A DNA stretch of 39,168 nucleotides from Scenedesmus sp. ARA3. Taxonomy: Eukaryota > Chlorophyta > Chlorophyceae > Sphaeropleales > Scenedesmaceae. A program made the translations under genes and the position numbers. Location: the NCBI GenBank assembly GCA_004335835.1, contig RWJK01000396.1, positions 9,189 to 48,356 on the forward strand, in the 5' to 3' direction. Positions 35,701 through 39,168 of this stretch are shown piece by piece. How positions within the stretch are numbered: the first letter of the stretch is position 1; each line of letters starts with the position of its first letter. Below the pieces are notes generated by a model. That model was not told the origin of the DNA, ran no database searches, and saw only the letters and a list, made by a program, of their open reading frames with translations.

Positions 35701-36080
35701 GCCAGCAGCTCTGCTGAGCCAGGGTGGCTGCCTTGCGCAACTGCCGCCATCAAATCCTGCTGTTGCTGCTGCTGGTGATGAGGCTGCAGTGCAGTAGGGT
35801 GTAGTCCTGCGGCAGCTGCGGCGTCAGGCAGTTGCTGGCCCAGCATCTGCTGTTGCGCATGAAAGGCACTGGCGTGCTGCTGCTGCTGCTGCTGCTGCTG
35901 CTGCATCTGCTGCTGCATCTGCTGGTGGTGCTGCTGCTGCTGCAGCTGCGCCTGCTGCTGTGCTGCCTGCACATCGTCGCTGGGCAGCCAGGAGCAATTC
36001 ATCAGGGAGGCCGCCTCGGCACTGGCTGACAACCGGGGGTCCTGATGCTGCTCAATCTTGATGCTGCTACCAACGGGCAT
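28450..36080 (-). CDS. Large Gln-rich coiled-coil protein, putative transcriptional regulator
   Basis: The model has ten exons in transcript order: 36080-35293, 35026-34810, 34584-34477, 34185-33298, 33049-32900, 32673-32590, 32400-32194, 31826-31635, 31326-31045 and 30759-28450. They give 1741 aa with every junction in phase. The ATG at 36080 follows an in-frame stop. Residues 1-260 are Gln/Ala-rich. Residues ~263-335 form a basic, conserved-looking segment (RKPHLQGRFSGRLATKDDEKK, then LTLAKIVRGIAAGEVRKF). It runs into a coiled coil (LLKQRVSQLE...RQENSLLRQQLLELE, to ~371). Residues 668-835 are Gln/Ala helices with heptads. Exon 10 is Gln/Met/His-rich with many poly-Gln tracts. Near the C-terminus, LDLEMLSELDPLSIEHMID (1694-1712) resembles an acidic activation motif. 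I do not recognise a named family. It is divergent with TBP. Confidence 0.72.
28915..29060 (-). repeat. Poly-Gln tracts with DMF/DMY spacers
   Basis: In the last exon of the Gln-rich gene, Gln runs alternate with QDMFAQ, QDMYPQ and QDMFPQ. An aromatic-proline motif is thus repeated at least three times, with a VIFL spacer in between. Confidence 0.85.
32674..32712 (-). repeat. Intronic (CTG)n before a 3' splice site
   Basis: CAG repeats on the plus strand read CTG in the sense of the Gln-rich gene. They end at the acceptor of the exon starting at 32673. Confidence 0.85.
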
Positions 36081-37241
36081 GACACAGGCAATACCTGACT
36101 ATCTGACATGCGAGGCACACAGTTACAGGCGCTGCATGTGCTCTACAGTTGTGTATGCGCCCACGGGCGCCAGCTGCCTGCTGTTGCCTGCTGCTGGCCT
36201 TGGCAAGCCCTGGCGCGGCAGCAGCTGCCGATCTGCACAAAAACGAAGCAGCGATAGTAAGGGTCACTGCTGTACAGGCTGCATGCGAGCGAACTGGCGG
36301 CACTGGAGCAGTCCAACACACGAGCAGCAAAACTGCCAACGAGCCTGCTGCGTACACATACGCCTGACCAGCAACCTCCACAGTTTACCCAGACCAAAGA
36401 TGATCATGGATGTTGCAACACACCTGACCCTGGCTCTCCTGGCACTGCAGCAAGCGGGTGTGTGCCCCTTCCAGCAGAGCAGCCGCAACAAAGCAGGCTG
36501 ATGATCAAAAAATTCTTATCAGGTGAAAGTGAAGCACTGAGCTGCCAAGCTGCAAGCCCACAGCAAACGGGCAAGTATACTCGCTGCACCCAGAAGGGGT
36601 TGTTCGTGATGCAGCAAAGCAGATGTGCTCAAACTGTATCAAACAAAAGCTGCAGTAATCAGTCGCCTGAAGCCATGCTAGGTGTGTACGCGAAAAAATG
36701 CTCTTGTTGGCTGCACGCTGGTAATCCACCAAATTCAAGCCTATATGAAACAGTCCACGTCTTAGCCTGCTTAGACCGCGAGAGAATCTAAGCTGGGGCT
36801 TTGCAAGGCGGTTCCACACTGCCAACTCTCAGGTAACACACCTGCGCAGCCTTCTTATGCCACGCTATCTTGGATGATCATCCAAGAAATCAAACTCTCC
36901 ACCCTGCGCATACCGTCGCTGTACCCAGGAAGTGCTGTGTTTGGCTGTGTCCGCTCATTCGAGCTCTCTGCACACAGTGCAGCTCCCTGAGCCAAGGGCC
37001 AAAAGTTCAGCACTGGAGCTTTCTGAGCTGTTGAAGGCAACCCCGCAGGTGCCTGCTGTCTGCTGCAGGCCCTGTGCTTTGTGTGTGTGGCCGATGGACT
37101 TCCCGTTTTGTGCAGACTTGCGGCGTGCGCCATGGACCTGTACATCGCCCCACTGCTCCATTGACGCATTAATATGCTTGCTTGCAGGCTGCTGGGGTGT
37201 GCTGCTAGGCTCTGCTGATCCCTACAGCTACCCAGGCAGCC
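36081..37241. promoter_or_regulatory. Divergent promoter region, Gln-rich gene and TBP
   Basis: The two genes start in opposite directions 1161 bases apart. No convincing core promoter motif was found. The short open frames here lack domains. An upstream non-coding exon of TBP may lie in this region, as TBP begins just after a possible CCCAG acceptor at 37231-37235. Confidence 0.5.
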
Positions 37242-39168
37242 ATGGCAGCTGTGGCAGCAGCTCCCAGCACTGCTGTGGTGCTGCAGGAGGAGGCAGTAGA
37301 CCGCACCAAGCACCCCAGCGGCATTGTTCCGCAGCTGCAGAACGTGGTGGCTACGGTGGACCTGGGCTGCAGGCTAGAGCTCAAGGAAATCGCCCTGCAT
37401 GCACGCAATGCAGAGTACAACCCAAAGGTGCTTTAGCTGCTCATTGCGCTGCGTTGTGGCTTGTGCACGGTTGTCTGTATTTTATGGCTGTGTCTGTGTC
37501 CTTCATGAGTTGTAGCAGTTGCTTTCTTGCACAGCTGCAGGCTCGTGCAGCATGCTCCACAGCAGCAAGCCCGCGCAACACCCTCTACAGCAGCAGCTGT
37601 TTTGAAGCTTGCAGGATACATGGCATGGTGGTGCATGGGCAGCATCACTGCCTTGACATTGCTGTCGCATCAGCAACCGACAAGCTCGCGTGCATGCACA
37701 TGGCAGCCATTGCACGGCAACACCTCTGCCACTGCCATGCGGCGCCGCTGCGCAGCGTTTTGCGGCCGTCATCATGCGCATTCGTGAGCCCAAGACGACT
37801 GCGCTCATCTTTGCATCCGGCAAGATGGTGTGCACCGGCGCCAAGTCTGAGGCAGAGTCACGCCTGGCAGCCAAGAAGGTGCGCGCTGGCACACTGGTCG
37901 CGGACAACCAGTTGCTTGTGTTTGCCTCCTGCTAGGCCTTTGTCTGGCTGCGCCATGCATGGGAGGGCACGTTACGCACTGTAGACGCTTGTCAATGCCG
38001 CGGTGTGCTGCTGCTGGTGTACTGTCACGCAGTGTAGCAGCGCGTTTTGATAAGAATCTGTAGCGAGTATTGTGGCCTTGTGATCTGCTGCAGCACAACT
38101 GCACGTTCACTTATAACCAAGTGTCGTTGACTGATGTTTTTGCTTACTTCCTCCTCCCTGTTGCGTCCCTGCTGTGTTCTGTTGTACCGCCTGCAGTACT
38201 GCCGCATCGTGCAGCGCACTGGCTTTGATGACGTGAAGATGAAGGTGAGCAGCCTGTGAACCATGGGCTGGTGGTGCCTGTTGGAGAGCAATTTGGTGTC
38301 TGCACCGTGGTACTAGGCAGCACTTGCAACCAAGAGAACTGCTTGCTTTTCTATGGCCAGCACAGCATGCCGGCATAGTGGAAGGGTCTGTTCTAAGCAC
38401 CGGCCCATTTTATGTGATGTCCTTGCTCCTCCTCCCTCCATCCTGCAGGAGTTCAAGATCCAGAACATTGTGGGCTCTTGCGATGTGAAGTTCCCCATCC
38501 GCCTGGAAGGCCTGGCCTACTCGCACGGCTACTTCGCAACGGTGCGCAGCACCAGGCACCGTGATGCCACACATACTGGCATTTTGACTGATATGTGACG
38601 TTTGTCTGGCTGACCTGTTTCTCATGCTATGCTTGCATCTCCAGCATGGCATCAAGCCCTGCCTACCAGTCAGCAGGCACACGTAAACGGCCATGAGTAG
38701 TGCGCTGCTTTGCAGCTGAGCATGCATCAACTGCAACGTCCGCTGTGTGAACATGGCTGTGGTTGCCTCTGTGCTGTCTGCATCGACAGTACGAGCCGGA
38801 GCTGTTCCCGGGGCTGATCTACCGCATGAAGGAGCCCAAGATCGTGCTGCTCATCTTCGTGTCGGGCAAGGTGGTGCTCACAGGTGCGCAGCAGGGCGGC
38901 AAGGCGCAGCAGAGTGGCGTGGACCCCATCTGCTGTCAGTGGTGCAAGCTTTCAAGCCTGCTTTGTTTGCTCAACACGTCAACTGCATGTACTGCGTGCT
39001 CAGGGCATGTTGCACAACTGCACACTGCTGCTGCTGCTGCTGCTGCTGCTGCCGCCAGGCGCCAAGAAGCGCGAGGAGATCTACACAGCCTTCGAGAACA
39101 TCTACCCCACGCTGCAGGAGTACCGCAAGCGCGAGGCCACCGAGGCGGCAGGCCTGGCAGCGCTCACA
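37242..39168 (+). CDS. TBP: TATA-box-binding protein (3' end cut by window)
   Basis: The exons are 37242-37427, 37756-37878, 38197-38244, 38449-38541, 38790-38883 and 39059 to the window edge. All are in phase and give 218 residues so far, with no stop yet. TBP binds the TATA box within TFIID and other complexes and nucleates transcription by all three polymerases. Landmarks are [16 protein letters not shown] at the start of the core, [56 protein letters not shown] and [11 protein letters not shown]. The four DNA-kinking Phe are present (64, 81, 156 and 173). The short N-terminus ([13 protein letters not shown]) resembles that of plant TBPs. The helix linking the two repeats reads [12 protein letters not shown], where plants have a LGFPAKFKDF-like sequence. 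The core is essentially complete and only the last residues are missing. Confidence 0.97.
39027..39050 (+). repeat. Intronic (CTG)8 before last TBP exon
   Basis: CTG units lie eight bases before the CCGCCAG acceptor of the exon that starts at 39059. Confidence 0.85.

Noticed and set aside
1..39168. tRNA, rRNA, insertion sequences or retrotransposon genes
   Set aside because: No T-loop-like GTTCRA box in a clover-leaf context, no rRNA blocks and no transposase or reverse transcriptase motifs were seen by eye.

Overview
This window looks like nuclear DNA of a green alga, most likely a chlorophyte of the class Chlorophyceae. The evidence is intron-dense genes with GTGAG/GTGCG donors and GCAG acceptors, TGTAA polyadenylation signals, proteins rich in Ala and Gln, and very abundant CAG/CTG triplet tracts. 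The eukaryotic core genes for TBP and RPB9 exclude a prokaryote. A Scenedesmus/Tetradesmus-like (Sphaeropleales) source is a guess from this style. The exon models below were built by hand from reading-frame continuity and splice-site phase, and every junction keeps the frame.

Layout. 648-4230 (+): secreted protein with an Ala/Pro-rich stalk and a Cys-rich C-terminus. 5407-7926 (+): secreted GH88/GH105-type unsaturated glucuronyl/rhamnogalacturonyl hydrolase. 8399-10358 (+): AN1-AN1-C2H2 zinc-finger protein of the SAP11 type. 11815-17963 (-): golgin-84-like coiled-coil protein with a C-terminal membrane anchor. 18922-19704 (+): RNA polymerase II subunit RPB9. 23790-25932 (-): leucine-zipper (bZIP-like) protein. 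28450-36080 (-): 1741-residue Gln-rich coiled-coil protein with an acidic C-terminal motif, unrecognised and probably a transcriptional regulator. 37242 to the window edge (+): TATA-binding protein, cut off at its 3' end.

The first two genes are extracellular and suggest wall or polysaccharide work. The last four, from RPB9 to TBP, all concern Pol II transcription or look like regulators. The Gln-rich gene and TBP are divergent and share a 1.16-kb upstream region. Golgin and RPB9 are divergent across 0.96 kb. Non-coding DNA shows strong strand asymmetry: the sense strand of downstream regions and introns is G/T-rich. This makes it possible to read transcript direction and approximate 3' ends. 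The two large gene-free stretches (19.7-23.8 kb and 25.9-28.4 kb) hold mini- and microsatellites, including a 14-bp minisatellite carrying CACGTG in nearly every unit.

The items most worth a second look are the Gln-rich protein beside TBP, a systematic CAG-in-exon/CTG-in-intron asymmetry, the loss of one zinc-ligand Cys in RPB9, the CACGTG minisatellite, and a GH105-like enzyme in a green alga.
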